A stretch of 64,000 bases of DNA, taken from Hemileia vastatrix (Eukaryota; Basidiomycota; Pucciniomycetes; Pucciniales; Zaghouaniaceae). Location: assembly GCA_030280995.1 (NCBI GenBank), contig JASXTE010000010.1, positions 22,142,823 through 22,206,822 on the forward strand, read 5' to 3'. The notes beneath the pieces are model-generated. The model had not been told where the DNA came from. It searched no databases and saw only the letters and a program-made list of their open reading frames with translations. Below are positions 34,411 through 45,500 of the stretch, piece by piece. Position numbers and translations under genes: made by a program. How positions within the stretch are numbered: position 1 is the stretch's first letter; every line of letters begins with the position of its first letter.

Positions 34411-37166
34411 AGGGGGTGTCAAAAATTACCATATATTCCTGGAGGAATTCAGTCTCAAAACCCCATTCAAAGACACCATCATAAATAGCTGACTTGGGAT
34501 TATACATGTCAAAAATGAGGTCAAATACTTCCTACGTTTGCACCACTTCCCAACCACAATTAAGCCCCCAAATCTACTGCATATCAAATGCTTTTTCTTT
34601 CACTATCATCTCCTGAATTTCTTATGCTCCTTTTTTTTCTGAGGTGAGTCCTTTTTCTCTTTTTTTACTGTGTTCTACCTTCCTAATTTCCATTTTTGTC
34701 ATTTAAACTGACACTTTTTCTTTATCATCTCTTGACTATCTTTCTCACCCTTTTTTTTCAAGGTAAGTCCTTTTTTATCTTCTCTTTCTGTGCAACATTC
34801 AGGTCCCCTTCCCTCCTTCCTCTTACTTCCAACCCCTCCACTTCCCTCTCACCTCAATTCCCTCCCCTCTTGGCTCAATCTCCTCCCCTCCCCTCCCCCT
34901 TCCTCTCACTTCCAACCTCTCTCCTCTCTTCTCCTACCTTCCACTTTTCCCTCTTGCCTCTATCCCCTCCCCTTTCCTTTTCTCTTGCTTCCAACCCCTT
35001 TCCTCCCTTCTCCTCCCCTCCACATCCCTCTTGTCTCAATCCACTCTCTTTACTCTTGCTTCTGAACCCTCTCCTCTCCTCTCCTCTCAATTGTGTGTAG
35101 TATTTTAAAAATAAGAATTTGTATAAAATGTTTGATAAGAAATTCTAAAGTAGTGACACCAAATAAATACAGATTTGAGGAAATCCAATGAAATAAATCA
35201 AAGATATCAAACCTTCTAATTTCATTCACATGTTTTTTGAATATAACTTTGAAAAAATGCATAACAAATATATCATAAGTAAAAGAATGGATTAAAATTT
35301 GTCATTAACATCACATTTATTGTAGTGTAGCAAGAAGCTTGAAGATATATGTAGAATCAAAATGAAAAAAATAAAAATTAGATAAAATAAAACAAAACTT
35401 TATATTACAAAAATCAATGTGAATTTTTGGTTTTCTGTGCACAGAACCCATTACTTTATATTATGTTTTCTATGTGAAAGCTTAAGTGATTTTTTTATAA
35501 ATAAACTTTAAAGTTATTCAATAAAATTAATTTTTAAAATAATAGCTAAATATTTACAGATTGACTTATTATTTGGCTTCAAAAAGAAATTTTTTTTACA
35601 GAAAAGTGTAAAGACTTGTTTTTTGAATTATGTTCTCATTCATTTATCTCATAATTATTTATTTAGTATTACTTTCAATTATAATTCTTTTGATTTTCTT
35701 CAGAGAGAGGAAAGAGAAGGAGAAGGGGGTGGATGTAAGGGGAAAGGAGAGGAGGGGAGGAGAGGGGAAGGGGAAGGGGAAGGGGAAGGGGAAGGGGAAG
35801 GGGAAGGGGAAGGGGAAGGGGAAGGGGAAGGGGAAGGGGAAGGGGAAGGGGAAGGGGAAGGGGAAGGGGAAGGGGAAGGGGAAGGGGAAGGGGAAGGGGA
35901 AGGGGAAGGGGAAGGGGAAGGGGAAGGGGAAGGGGAAGGGGAAGGGGAAGGGGAAGGGGAAGGGGAAGGGGAAGGGGAAGGGGAAGGGGAAGGGGAAGGG
36001 GAAGGGGAAGGGGAAGGGGAAGGGGAAGGGGAAGGGGAAGGGGAAGGGGAAGGGGAAGGGGAAGGGGAAGGGGAAGGGGAAGGGGAAGGGGAAGGGGAAG
36101 GGGAAGGGGAAGGGGAAGGGGAAGGGGAAGGGGAAGGGGAAGGGGAAGGGGAAGGGGAAGGGGAAGGGGAAGGGGAAGGGGAAGGGGAAGGGGAAGGGGA
36201 AGGGGAAGGGGAAGGGGAAGGGGAAGGGGAAGGGGAAGGGGAAGGGGAAGGGGAAGGGGAAGGGGAAGGGGAAGGGGAAGGGGAAGGGGAAGGGGAAGGG
36301 GAAGGGGAAGGGGAAGGGGAAGGGGAAGGGGAAGGGGAAGGGGAAGGGGAAGGGGAAGGGGAAGGGGAAGGGGAAGGGGAAGGGGAAGGGGATGGGGAAG
36401 GGGTTCGAAGGGTGGGTTAGTGAGATGGAGCACAGAAAAAGTAGAGAAAAAAGGAGACACCTAATAAAAAAGGAGAAGAATATAGTCAGGAGATGATAAA
36501 GAAAAAATGTCATTTTAAAAGACAAAAATAAAAAGTGGGATTAATCAGTGATTAAGAGGCAGTGGAGGATAAGAACTACTGGAAAAAGAGGCAGGTGTAA
36601 GTTTGTGATTTTAAGGAGGGGAAGATAAAGGTGAACAAAGGCTCAGTCCAGAGGGGAGGGCAGGTTCAGAGATGGTGAGTAGCAATTTAAAATTATCACA
36701 AGTAGTGAGATCAACCAGGGTCACTTTATGGTAAAAACTTGAGCCATGGCAAGAGTTACAAACCAGTATATAAAAATCACTATCACTATGCACCAAGTAA
36801 GATATCCCTGATAGGGATATCCAGCACAAGTTAGGAATATTTTATGAAGGGACATAAGGTCAGAAAAGTAAATGTAAGAAAAGTAAGTGCAAGAAAAATA
36901 AGTTTGAGAAAAGTGACACCCTTAAGGATTAGGTGAAGAAAAACTTTTAAGGTATGGGCATGTGTGTACCTAATGCTGACTAATCAAGTTGAGGGGAAGA
37001 AGTGCTTGAGGGGCTTGGATGTACCCAACAGATGGAATGTGTAGGGAAAAGCACACTCTTGAAGTATACCAGTTAATGGGGTGTGTAATTCAAATTAAAA
37101 TGACTTGCTTGGTACCTTTTTTGAGGCTTGCTTGAATGGCATATATGGTAATGTTTGACACCCCCT
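34411..37166. mobile_element. Foldback-like non-autonomous TIR element with hexanucleotide expansion
   Basis: The ends are inverted repeats AGGGGGTGTCAAAAATTACC (left) and AGGGGGTGTCAAACATTACC (right, read inward), sharing the first ten bases with element 3. Longer arms are recognisable: GACACTTTTTCTTTATCATC at 34710 faces GACATTTTTTCTTTATCATC (minus strand) at 36490-36510. A C/T-rich tract (34795-35090) faces the G/A-rich hexamer array. The flanks are CTT and ATT. No protein is encoded; long frames over the arrays are compositional. Confidence 0.7.
35764..36391. repeat. (GGGGAA)n array, about 105 perfect copies
   Basis: 628 bases of uninterrupted GGGGAA hexamer, followed by one variant GGGGAT unit and two further partial copies to about 36404. 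Every frame is open on both strands (Gly-Glu, Gly-Lys, Pro-Phe or Pro-Leu dipeptides), so the apparent long proteins are artefacts. Runs of four G every six bases can form quadruplexes or purine triplexes. The lack of any point change over 600 bases implies very recent expansion or an assembly effect. Confidence 0.97.
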
Positions 37167-37487
37167 ATTATGAATTTTGAAGAGATGAACTCTGATGTTC
37201 AGTCAAAAATCATGGCTCACTTCTTATTTTTAAGGCTTCATTCTGATTGTTTTTTCAATTTTTCTTTTGTTGATTCGGATATTTGACCTACATCCAAGTT
37301 CACCTTGTTGTTCATGTCTTAATTTTTTCAAATCCTGAAACTTTATAGTGTTAAAGATCATGTATGAGTTCTTTTCACCATTCTGTATTTTTGTTCTTAT
37401 TTAATAAATATTTTTGATTATTGGATTTTTCTCTATGTGCGTGTTAATGAGTCTCATGATTCTAGTTTCAGTAGATGTAACATCACA
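36405..37487. other. Right arm of the foldback element and flank, no gene seen
   Basis: To 37166 this is the right arm of the foldback element. It contains a triple AAAGTAAGTG-like repeat (36868-36920). 37167-37487 is flank sharing inverted similarity with 34340-34400. No coding feature is supported. Confidence 0.5.
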
Positions 37488-37846
37488 AGGGGGGAAAATG
37501 GCAAACTAGATGTCTAGTTTGGTTTTGTGATCCTATTTCAGTTCTAGGTGTGTTTTTGTGACAAACCATTGAATGCCACTTTTTGAGCCCAACTTATTTT
37601 TTGCCTTTGGAAGAGGATTAAGGTGGTGTGGTGTGGATATGCTTGTAAGAGAAGGGAAGAGGAGGTGCAAATAGAATTTTAGGATGAATCCATGAAGATG
37701 AGAGGACATGAGCCAAGGAGATGACAATATCAGAAAAGCAAAAAAATAAAGTGGGGTGAAACAGGGTCACTCCACAAATGTAACCCAGAGTTGTACCCTG
37801 AAACCAAAAACTGGACTAGACATCTAGTTCAGGGATTATTCCCCCT
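37488..37846. mobile_element. Small MITE with CTAGATGTCTAG in both ends
   Basis: Left end AGGGGGGAAAATGGCAAACT then AGATGTCTAGTTTGG. The right end, read inward, is AGGGGGAATAATCCCTGAAC then TAGATGTCTAGTCCAG. About 360 bases lie between. Each end holds the near-palindrome ACTAGATGTCTAGT. No clear target duplication and no gene. The G5-6 terminal block recalls the other TIR families in this window. Confidence 0.65.
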
Positions 37847-38451
37847 GTGGATGATTGTTGACAAAATGTCAGGTTGCACCATATCATTTTTTTGTATTCA
37901 AATTCTTTTTTAAATTTTAGCAGGTGAATTTTTCGCTTGCTTAATCATCAGGGTTGACATTCTCACAACATGTTCACTGCATTAGATCTCAATCATGTAA
38001 TATCTTACTATTACTACACTTGAAAATATGAAATTATCTACATGAAATTTTCAATTTGGCAGTTGCCCTTACATGAAAGGAATCTGAAATAAAAAAAGTA
38101 AGAAATATCAATAAAGTCCATTACTAGATTTATAGTAGATATTAGGGGGTGTCAGTTCTGGCAAATCCGCACTTACAAATCCGCACTTAAATTTGACCAA
38201 ATCCGCACTTAAATAAGTGCGGATTTCCAAAACACACTAGCCCCAATACTGGTGGATTTCAAAATGAAATAAGTCACTTATTTCACTCAAATCCGCACTT
38301 TCTCAACCAAAAGTGCTGATTTCACCATCAAGTCCCATTTCACTGATTTGTCAGCATCATCCCATTCATACGCAGCACTCCGCAGCATAACACTTCATAA
38401 CTCAAAACATCGTACATCACTTACATCTTCATATCATATCATATAAGAGTT

Positions 38452-39111
38452 ATGCCTTCCTCACTTTCAAATCGTGATAAATTACATAAAGCAAGGACTT
38501 TCATGGCTCTTGAACTGCTCTTGGACTCTGATTGCAATTCTGATTCTGATCTAGAAGAAGATTTTGTCTTTTTATCAAAAATGGCCATGAAACGTTACCT
38601 TCTTCCCAGAAAGCCTCAAGTACTTCATACCCCCAAGTACACCATCCAAACACTTCTTAAACTATCTACACCCAGTTTTAGACAGCTGTTCAGGACTTCT
38701 CAGGAATGTTTCCTTAAATTGCTTGAGCTTATTCAGGATCATCCCATATTTCACAATAATTCTCAAAAAGAACAACAACATCCTTCAATTCAATTGGCCA
38801 TCACACTATGTCATTTGGGTTCAAATGGTAATGGAGCCACTTTGAAACGTTTAGAAAATGTCTTTGATTTAGGGTATGGTTCAGTTAACACTTATACCAA
38901 ACCATGTATCACTGCCATCAACTCCTTGTAATCTCAACTTCTCACCTGGCCAACAAAAGAAGAGCGACTTGAATCATCTCAGGTTATGCAAGCAGAGGGC
39001 TTCCCAGGATGTATTGGTTTTGTTGATGGTACTGCTATTCCTTTGAGCCAGAAACCTGCTCAAGGTGGAAACAATTACTTTCACATTCTCGTCAAAAATT
39101 TTCACCAAAAT
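38452..39111 (+). pseudogene. PIF/Harbinger DDE transposase, N-terminal half
   Basis: The Met at 38452 opens a frame reading through MAMKRYLLPRKPQVLHTPKY, the helix-turn-helix-like part (TPSFRQLFRTSQECFLKLLE, LAITLCHLGSNGNGATLKRL, VFDLGYGSVNTYTK) and, after a TAA at 38929-38931, the same frame continues to EGFPGCIGFVDGTAIPLSQK and GGNNYF. VDGT holds the first catalytic Asp (codon 39025-39027, about residue 192). The family then needs a second Asp and a Glu. Instead homology stops at about 39095 and the sequence joins the non-coding block shared with elements 1 and 2. The enzyme is thus truncated by deletion and cannot be active. The family cuts and pastes DNA with 3-base target duplications. 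Confidence 0.85.
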
Positions 39112-39480
39112 ATTTACAAGTCAAAAAAATTCTATATCTGTTTTAAAAAATTGGCAATACTCTCCCCTGCATTTTATTGAAGCAAGGGGTGGATATCACC
39201 AAAATTTTTCTAAGTCATCAATTTCACATGTCAGATTTGAAAATTTGGCAATACCCCCCCCTGCATTTTATTGAAGTAAGTGGTGGAAGTCATCTAAATT
39301 TAATATAATTACATAAATTATTAAATAAATATCTAATATATATCAATTTCCCTAGTTTAAAGTAATGACAATCCCTTAAGCCAAAATGCAGATCAAATCT
39401 AGAAACAAAAGTTTGGGACTTTCCACAGGTATAGGCTAGAGGAACCCCATGAAACAAATAAATGTTATCATGATTACCAT

Positions 39481-40212
39481 TTATACAACACAAGGTCGTG
39501 GGCCCATTACTTTAGTTGAGGAAATTGATACATAAAAAATATTTATTAAAAATTTACGAAAAAATATAAAATTTTCAATGACCAGTCTAATCCCCATACT
39601 TTTTGGATCTAAATAAAGTTTTTTTAATCGATTAACTTTACCTTCTTTCATTACCTTATTGATTCTTTGAATCAACTTATGACTGATTTGAAATGAGCAA
39701 CCAAAATGTGTTAAATGTTGACAGGATTCCAAACCAGGAAGAGCTTTGGTCGTTTGATGATTATCCTTAGAAGAATTCCAAATAGTTTCGATGATACCAT
39801 TTCCCAAACTAAAATCAATGATGCACCGGTGGTCTGGAAAATATAAACCATGTAATTTGATTTTAGCTGGAGATGGTATTGGTTGGCCAGTAATCGGTTT
39901 GATATATGAGAATATACCAAAAGTAAGAAAATTGGTGTCCTTGGTATCAGTGTGAATTTTATTGTGAAATCCAGAATGAGTGATAATAACATTAGAAAAT
40001 AAAAGATATTCGTGGCTGATATCTTCCCATTCGGAGTCACACTAATTCGGTATTCCAACTTTGGTTGCAAGTTCATGATTTTTTTCAAATGCTTTATTAC
40101 AGTGCTTTTTGAGTCGAAGAGCAAGAAAAGAGTTAAAGGAAGGTAGAGTGTCCCATAAGCAAAAATCTTCATCTTTTTGAGCTTTAGTGATATTCTTGAG
40201 CAACGAATACAT
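39481..40212 (-). pseudogene. TET/JBP-related 2OG-Fe(II) dioxygenase, transposon-borne
   Basis: On the minus strand a Met at 40210-40212 starts YSLLKNITKAQKDEDFCLWD, with FNSFLALRLKKHCNKAFEKN and a TAG at 40042-40044. The same frame then stays open for about 187 residues: EWEDISHEYLLFSNVIITHS, GFHNKIHTDTKDTNFLTFGI, HGLYFPDHRCIIDFSLGNGI, IWNSSKDNHQTTKALPG and THFGCSFQISHKLIQRI. HTD (39946-39954) is the iron-binding HxD, and the His in NHQTT (39757-39759) is the distal iron ligand. The order HxD, Phe-Pro, IDF, H-T fits the double-stranded beta-helix of the rust-expanded 2OG-Fe(II) oxygenase family related to TET/JBP. I recognise it by motif memory, not by search. TET/JBP relatives oxidise methylated pyrimidines in DNA; the substrate here is unknown. 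Only one nonsense codon is visible within the domain. Confidence 0.7.
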
Positions 40213-41907
40213 GCCTATATAATTGAAATGCCTAGATAATAATCATATAAGAGTTTCAGAATCCTTATCCTCTAAATATGCAATATAAAAATGTGAAATA
40301 AGACAAGTGAAATTCGGAAAAAAGGCTCAACTTCAAAGGTCAAAATCTCAGCAACCACTGAACCTAATTCATACCTGTTTGAGGGAAATGAAAGATATGC
40401 TTTAGTAGAATCTTCAGTTAAAGGACATGTGATTTAAATAAACCTAACCCTAATTTGTTACATAAAAAAATGAAATAAAAATTTAAATTGGGAAAAAAAA
40501 GGCTCAACTTTAATGGTCAATATCTCAGCAACCACTGAATCAAATTCAAATCTGTTTGTGGGAAATGAAAGGTAGCCTTCAGGAGAATCTTCAGTTAAAA
40601 GAACATTAGATTTGAATAAACCTAACCCTAATTCCGAGTCTGATTTTCAAAATTTTACAAAAACTTGAAAAGTGGTAATGAAGATGAGATCAAAAGGAGT
40701 TTTATAAGTTCACTGTTATCCAGATAAGAGTCATACATATATTTAAGTATGAACTTTTCATAAAAGGAATGAGATATCATATAGGCATGAAAAAAAGGAG
40801 ATGAAACTTACCTTGATTGAAAAGTAGGAAAAATAGAGTGAGAAAGATTGATGTTGGAATTGTGGGGAAATTGAATATGGAGTAAGTGAAATGCATAAAG
40901 AATGTGCAATGTATGTGTTTCAATGAAATGGAGCCAAAAAAAAGTGAAATAAGGGAAAGGGGGGATAATGACCATGCCAAGGAGGGATGAAGAGTAGGGT
41001 GATGGAGCTAAAAAAGAAAGTAAAGAGGGAGAGAAAAAAAAGGTTAATTATAACATTGAAATCCAAAATAACCACTTACAAAAAAAATTTAGATAAAAAA
41101 AATAAAATAAACAGAAAAAAACAAAAAAAAATTATAATTAGTAATCAAAAAATCAAAAAAAAAGAATAAAGTGACTTACCTGGAGAGATGAGATGACAAA
41201 ATGAATGAAACCAAATTGTTTGAGGGATGTTGGAGGAGAATAGGAAAAGGATATGAGGGATGAATGAAAAAAAAAATCACTGACAAAATATGCAATTTCA
41301 GAAAATATGCGATTTCATGTTGAGCTGGTGAAAGAAAACCAATGAGCCATCCAAAAAAAAAAAAATTCACCGTAAATTCCAAAAAAAATGAATATGCAAC
41401 AAACCAAAATACCAACCCAAGTGAATGAAGTACACAAAGAGGACATTTGGAGAGTACAAAATGGTATGGGAAAGAAAGGGATGATGTGGCCAACATGTGG
41501 TTTTGAAAAAAAAATCACGAAAAAAGTGCTGATTTGAGGTCAGAACTGACACCCATAGAAAAAAGATTAAGAAGTAGAAGAAATAAGTAAAAAAGAATGT
41601 AAACATGCCTGGTCAAAATATTGAAAATGTCAGGAAGGGGTGTGTGCCGAGGATTGATGGGTAGGTAGCGAGGAAGGTCAGTGTGTCACATGTGACAGGG
41701 ATGGGGTAAGAAAGGAAGGGATGTTTTGTGGCCAAAATGTGGTTGTGAAAAAAAACGGGAAAAAAGTGCTGATTTGAGGTCATAACTGACACCCTTTTTT
41801 GAAATAAGTGACTTTTTTGCAAAATTTAAGTGCTGATTTGTAAGTGCTGATTTGGTTTGAAATCCGCACTTAAGTTAAGTGCGGATTTGCCAGAACTGAC
41901 ACCCCCT
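40213..41907. repeat. Right body of element 3: tandem repeats and duplicated terminus
   Basis: Repeat units (GGCTCAACTT...GGTCAA) lie near 40323 and 40501. A purine-rich block (40790-41170) is collinear with 4740-5130 and 22340-22730. Two extra partial copies of the right terminus follow, at 41455-41550 and 41690-41797. No gene. Confidence 0.75.
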
Positions 41908-41910
41908 ATT

Positions 41911-42595
41911 ACATGATTGAGTGACTAAGAGGGGCAATAACGCACTCACGACATGCTCGCTGCATTAGCCCTCAGTCGTGAAATATCATATTCTTACAAC
42001 ACATTCACAATAAATTAGTAAAAAATGAAACTCTTTACATACCTTTTTATACTTAATCTTGCTATAGCTATCACCAAATGTTAAGCAGAATGAAACAAAG
42101 GTAACATGATGCCATTCCCAAAAGCAACACAGAAAGTCAGTTAACTGTTTTGTGGATCTCCGCAAATTTTTCTTGCAGTTGGGGATAGCCAAATTCTTTT
42201 TTTCTAGTCTGTATATTTTTTGAACAGTGAAGTTTGCGTATTGTTTTTAGGGTGTACAAACAAATTCTTTAAATTTAGAAATCATTAGACCACTTGATTT
42301 CTTCTTAGCTATTACTGTGAAGATGACTCAATGCGTCCATAATCTCAATTTTATTTTCACTGAGATGCAAATGGTTGACACCTCATCCTGTAAGTAAGAT
42401 GGCAGATTGATAGTAGCTGCTTCCATATATTGTATCTTTCTCGTCATTAACTATAACTGCCTTGACGAGCTCATCTTCCATTTTCTATCATATTGGCAGC
42501 CTTTCATGTATTTGGTGGTGCTCTTTATGCATTGTGCATTCCTCTCAATAGCTGGTCTCAGCCACTCATTCATCTAATTCAGCGCCTCCTTCCTC
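41911..42595. promoter_or_regulatory. Upstream region of the Uso1 gene
   Basis: Unique sequence apart from 41941-41990, which has a diverged direct copy at 37968-38015 left of element 3. The core promoter of the Uso1 gene should lie here, but I see no firm TATA box. A pyrimidine-rich stretch (CGCCTCCTTCCTC) ends at 42595 directly before the ATG. Confidence 0.4.
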
Positions 42596-45500
42596 ATGTC
42601 TTTTCTATCAAACATCCAGGGAAACCTTTTGAAGGGATATGAAGCTCTTCAAGGAGCTCAACCACATGCGCAATCCGTTGATGGAACCCTCAATAAACTA
42701 GTCGATCGTCTGCAAAACTCTCCCCAGCAGGAAGACAGGCGAAGTAGTGTGTTGGCAATAAAAGGATTGGCTCGTGATTGGAAACAGGTTCAGCTCTTTA
42801 TTTTTTTTCTTCATAGAAAGCTTCATTTCAATATTTTCATAGTATACTCACTTTGATTTTTTTATTTTTTTTATTTTTTTTTTAGGATGTTGGAGCTCTT
42901 GCTCTGCCAGCACTCTTGGATGCCCTCCAGAGAGATGATCTCTATGATGACCTTGATATGGCCAAAGCCATCCTTGAAACACTCCACATTCTTTGTCAAG
43001 TAGATGAACCAGAATCGAATAAATCTATCAATCAAGACCGGGCAATTGATCATGTTGACTTGTTTTTACAAGTAAGTCAACTCTTTGCATCTTGGTTCCC
43101 CAAATACTAATTCCCCATTTTTAGAATCCACAATCAACTCATGCTCTATTAAACCTTCTTGCGATTTCTCAATTTTACGTTCGATTTTTCTCCCTTCAAC
43201 TTATCGGCACTCTTTTGTCGGCCCCTTCTCCTCGCCCAAGCACCCTTCAATCTCATTTACTCAGTGCACCCGGTGGACTTGGAACTATTCTCTCTATTTT
43301 AGATGATACTCGTGAAATGATAAGAAATGAAGCTTTGCTCATATTGATTGCTATTACCGAAAAAAATGCAGACATTCAAAAAATTGTTGCCTTTGAAGGC
43401 GCCTTTGATCGCTTGTTTGGCATCATTAATGTAGAAGGAGGGATTAGTGGCGGCGGAATTGTTGTTGAAGACTGCCTGATATGTGTGGGCCAATTACTAA
43501 AGTACAATGTCTCCAATCAGGTATGCCACCTGTAATTTTTATACTTATTTCGCCCAGCAATCTCTGACAGCTAGCTTTGGGTTTCAATGTTCAACAGAAC
43601 TACTTTCGTGAAACGTCTTGTATACCTCATCTAGCACCTATGCTCCTTTTTCCACCAATGGTGGACCCACCTCAAGCTGCCCTTGATGCCTTTGCATTTC
43701 AGCCCTGGGTTGCCCAGCAAACTAACAACGCCAATTTAGTCCTTTCACTTGCCAAAACTTTGGTTTCTGGTGCTGGTTCTGGAAAAATAGCTAATCAAAA
43801 AGCTATTCTTGGCAGCGGTCTCACACGCGCTCTAGCTGAACTCAGTTTAGCTTCAACTGCACCTTGGGATTTAAAAACTGAGGCATTGCATACACTCTCA
43901 GGAATCTTCTCAGATAGTCCACCGAACCAGCAATTTTTTGGTCACTTGATTGTCAGTCCAGTCCTCTCTATCTCGAGTGAATCCAACTCAGTTGAAGAAC
44001 CGCCTCCTAGGCCCTCTACCTCAAGTGACCCAAGCCAAAGGCAGCATCAAAGGGCTCGACGGCTTTCTCCTCAACCTGCTATACTTGCTTTAATATCTCT
44101 TGCAATCTATGGTCCCCCAGTTGATGATTCCCACGCAATACTTAGTTATGAAGCGATTCGGCTCCGTGCCGCTGCCGTAGCAGCCTTGGAGTCTTTTTTG
44201 ACCAAAAATCCAGATGCACAACTTGGAATTGTTGCCACCATGGCTGCTTCGCCCCCTGAAGACAGCTTGGATTCGCAACAAATTTCTCAAGGAGTACCCC
44301 ATTCATCAGGCTCATTATTGTTGAAAGCTTTAAAAAACTTGCCTTCACTGGAATCAGACATCATTGATTCATATGCACCATTTTTCGCTTGTCTTATTCT
44401 AACACATCTTTTGAGACAGTCTGAGTCCAGTAAGAGTATTGCTAGGAAAATTTGTGCAAGTGGAGAAACTGCTGACCCGGCCTCAGATGAAGAAAACGAT
44501 GAAAGGATCAGCCTAGTGCAATCACTTATGGGCAACTTGATGATGGCTCAGAGAATACAAGCTCAATGCAATAATTTAGCTAATGGTCCAGGAAGATCGC
44601 TTGAATGGACTCGAATCATGGTTGGGTACTTGATTGCTTTAGCTGTTTGGTTGTGGGAAAGCCCCAAAACGGTTAGCGAGCTATTAAGTGAGGGTACCAA
44701 CTTGCAGATCGTAAGCTGCTATGTTGCCTTTTGGGATATAAATGACTGAATAGATCATTTTTTAGTTGATTGAACCAATCACGCAAACTTCTGGCGTAGA
44801 CCCATTAGTACAAGGGCTTTGCGCCTTCGTTCTTGGAATTTGCTATGAGTTTAATCACGATGAAGAGTCCCCAATCAATAGGTTTGCCTCTCTTGACTTA
44901 TATAAATGTATTTTGATCGAGGGGTTTAACTCATTCCGTCATCTTAGAACCCTTTTGCAGCCTATCTTGCATTCGCGAATCGGCCCAGATCAATTTGTCA
45001 ACCGCATCTTGAGGTTACGAGAAGATCCAAGATTTCGAAATGTAGGACCCGACGTGATGCAGTTGGCTCCATCTAAGTTAAAATCTCGAAGTGCTAATGT
45101 GGTATATGCTGGAGATCCTGATGCTAGTGGACTGTGGTTTGATTGGCCATTTGTTGAATTTTTGAAAAATAGTTATGGTCAGTTTATTTCTTTCCACTTC
45201 CATGTCAACTCCACAACCCAATATTTACCTGTATTTTGCTATGTTTCGATATAACTGTGACTCTTAGTCTCGGTTCAGCAAGGAATACTTTCAAATCCAG
45301 CAACTGCAGATTCCAATAGTCAGCTTTCCTCATATCTATCTACTTCATAACTTAAGTCCAAAAAAACCCACGCTTTTTATATTTTGGTACAGATTTTGTT
45401 AATGATCAAAAATCAAATGAATTGATTGAAAATCTTCGCTCTCAAATTGCTGAGCAACTGAGAGACATAGAAACACTGCGACAAAAATTGCAGCAAGTAG

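Larger units (their letters stand above)
38144..41907. mobile_element. PIF/Harbinger-like TIR element 3 with transposase and oxygenase pieces
   Basis: Terminal inverted repeats AGGGGGTGTCAGTTCTGGCA continuing with AATCCGCACTTA, the same on both ends, and an ATT duplication on both sides (38141-38143, 41908-41910). It carries a truncated DDE transposase (+) and a 2OG-Fe(II) oxygenase relic (-). From ~39115 to ~41300 it is collinear with the right halves of elements 1 and 2 (hairpins 39152-39297, repeats 40318-40680). The right end is duplicated: GTGCTGATTTGAGGTCAGAA at 41527 and GTGCTGATTTGAGGTCATAA at 41767, each followed by CTGACACCC, lie inside the final terminus. Confidence 0.88.

Noticed and set aside
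34696..35100. Ser/Pro/Leu-rich frames in the C/T-rich tract
   Set aside because: Composition only; the tract is one arm of the foldback element, and a similar reading (MSFK..LFLYHLLTIF) appears on the opposite arm in inverted orientation.
35623..36525. Long open frames on both strands over the GGGGAA array (Gly-Glu, Gly-Lys, Pro-Phe, Pro-Leu repeats of 260-290 residues)
   Set aside because: A perfect hexamer without stop codons is open in every frame; no flanking coding sequence, no start context and opposite-strand frames equally long.
39711..40172. 153-residue hydrophobic minus-strand frame in element 3
   Set aside because: It overlaps the oxygenase frame; the oxygenase reading has recognisable metal-binding motifs and matches elements 1 and 2, this one does not.
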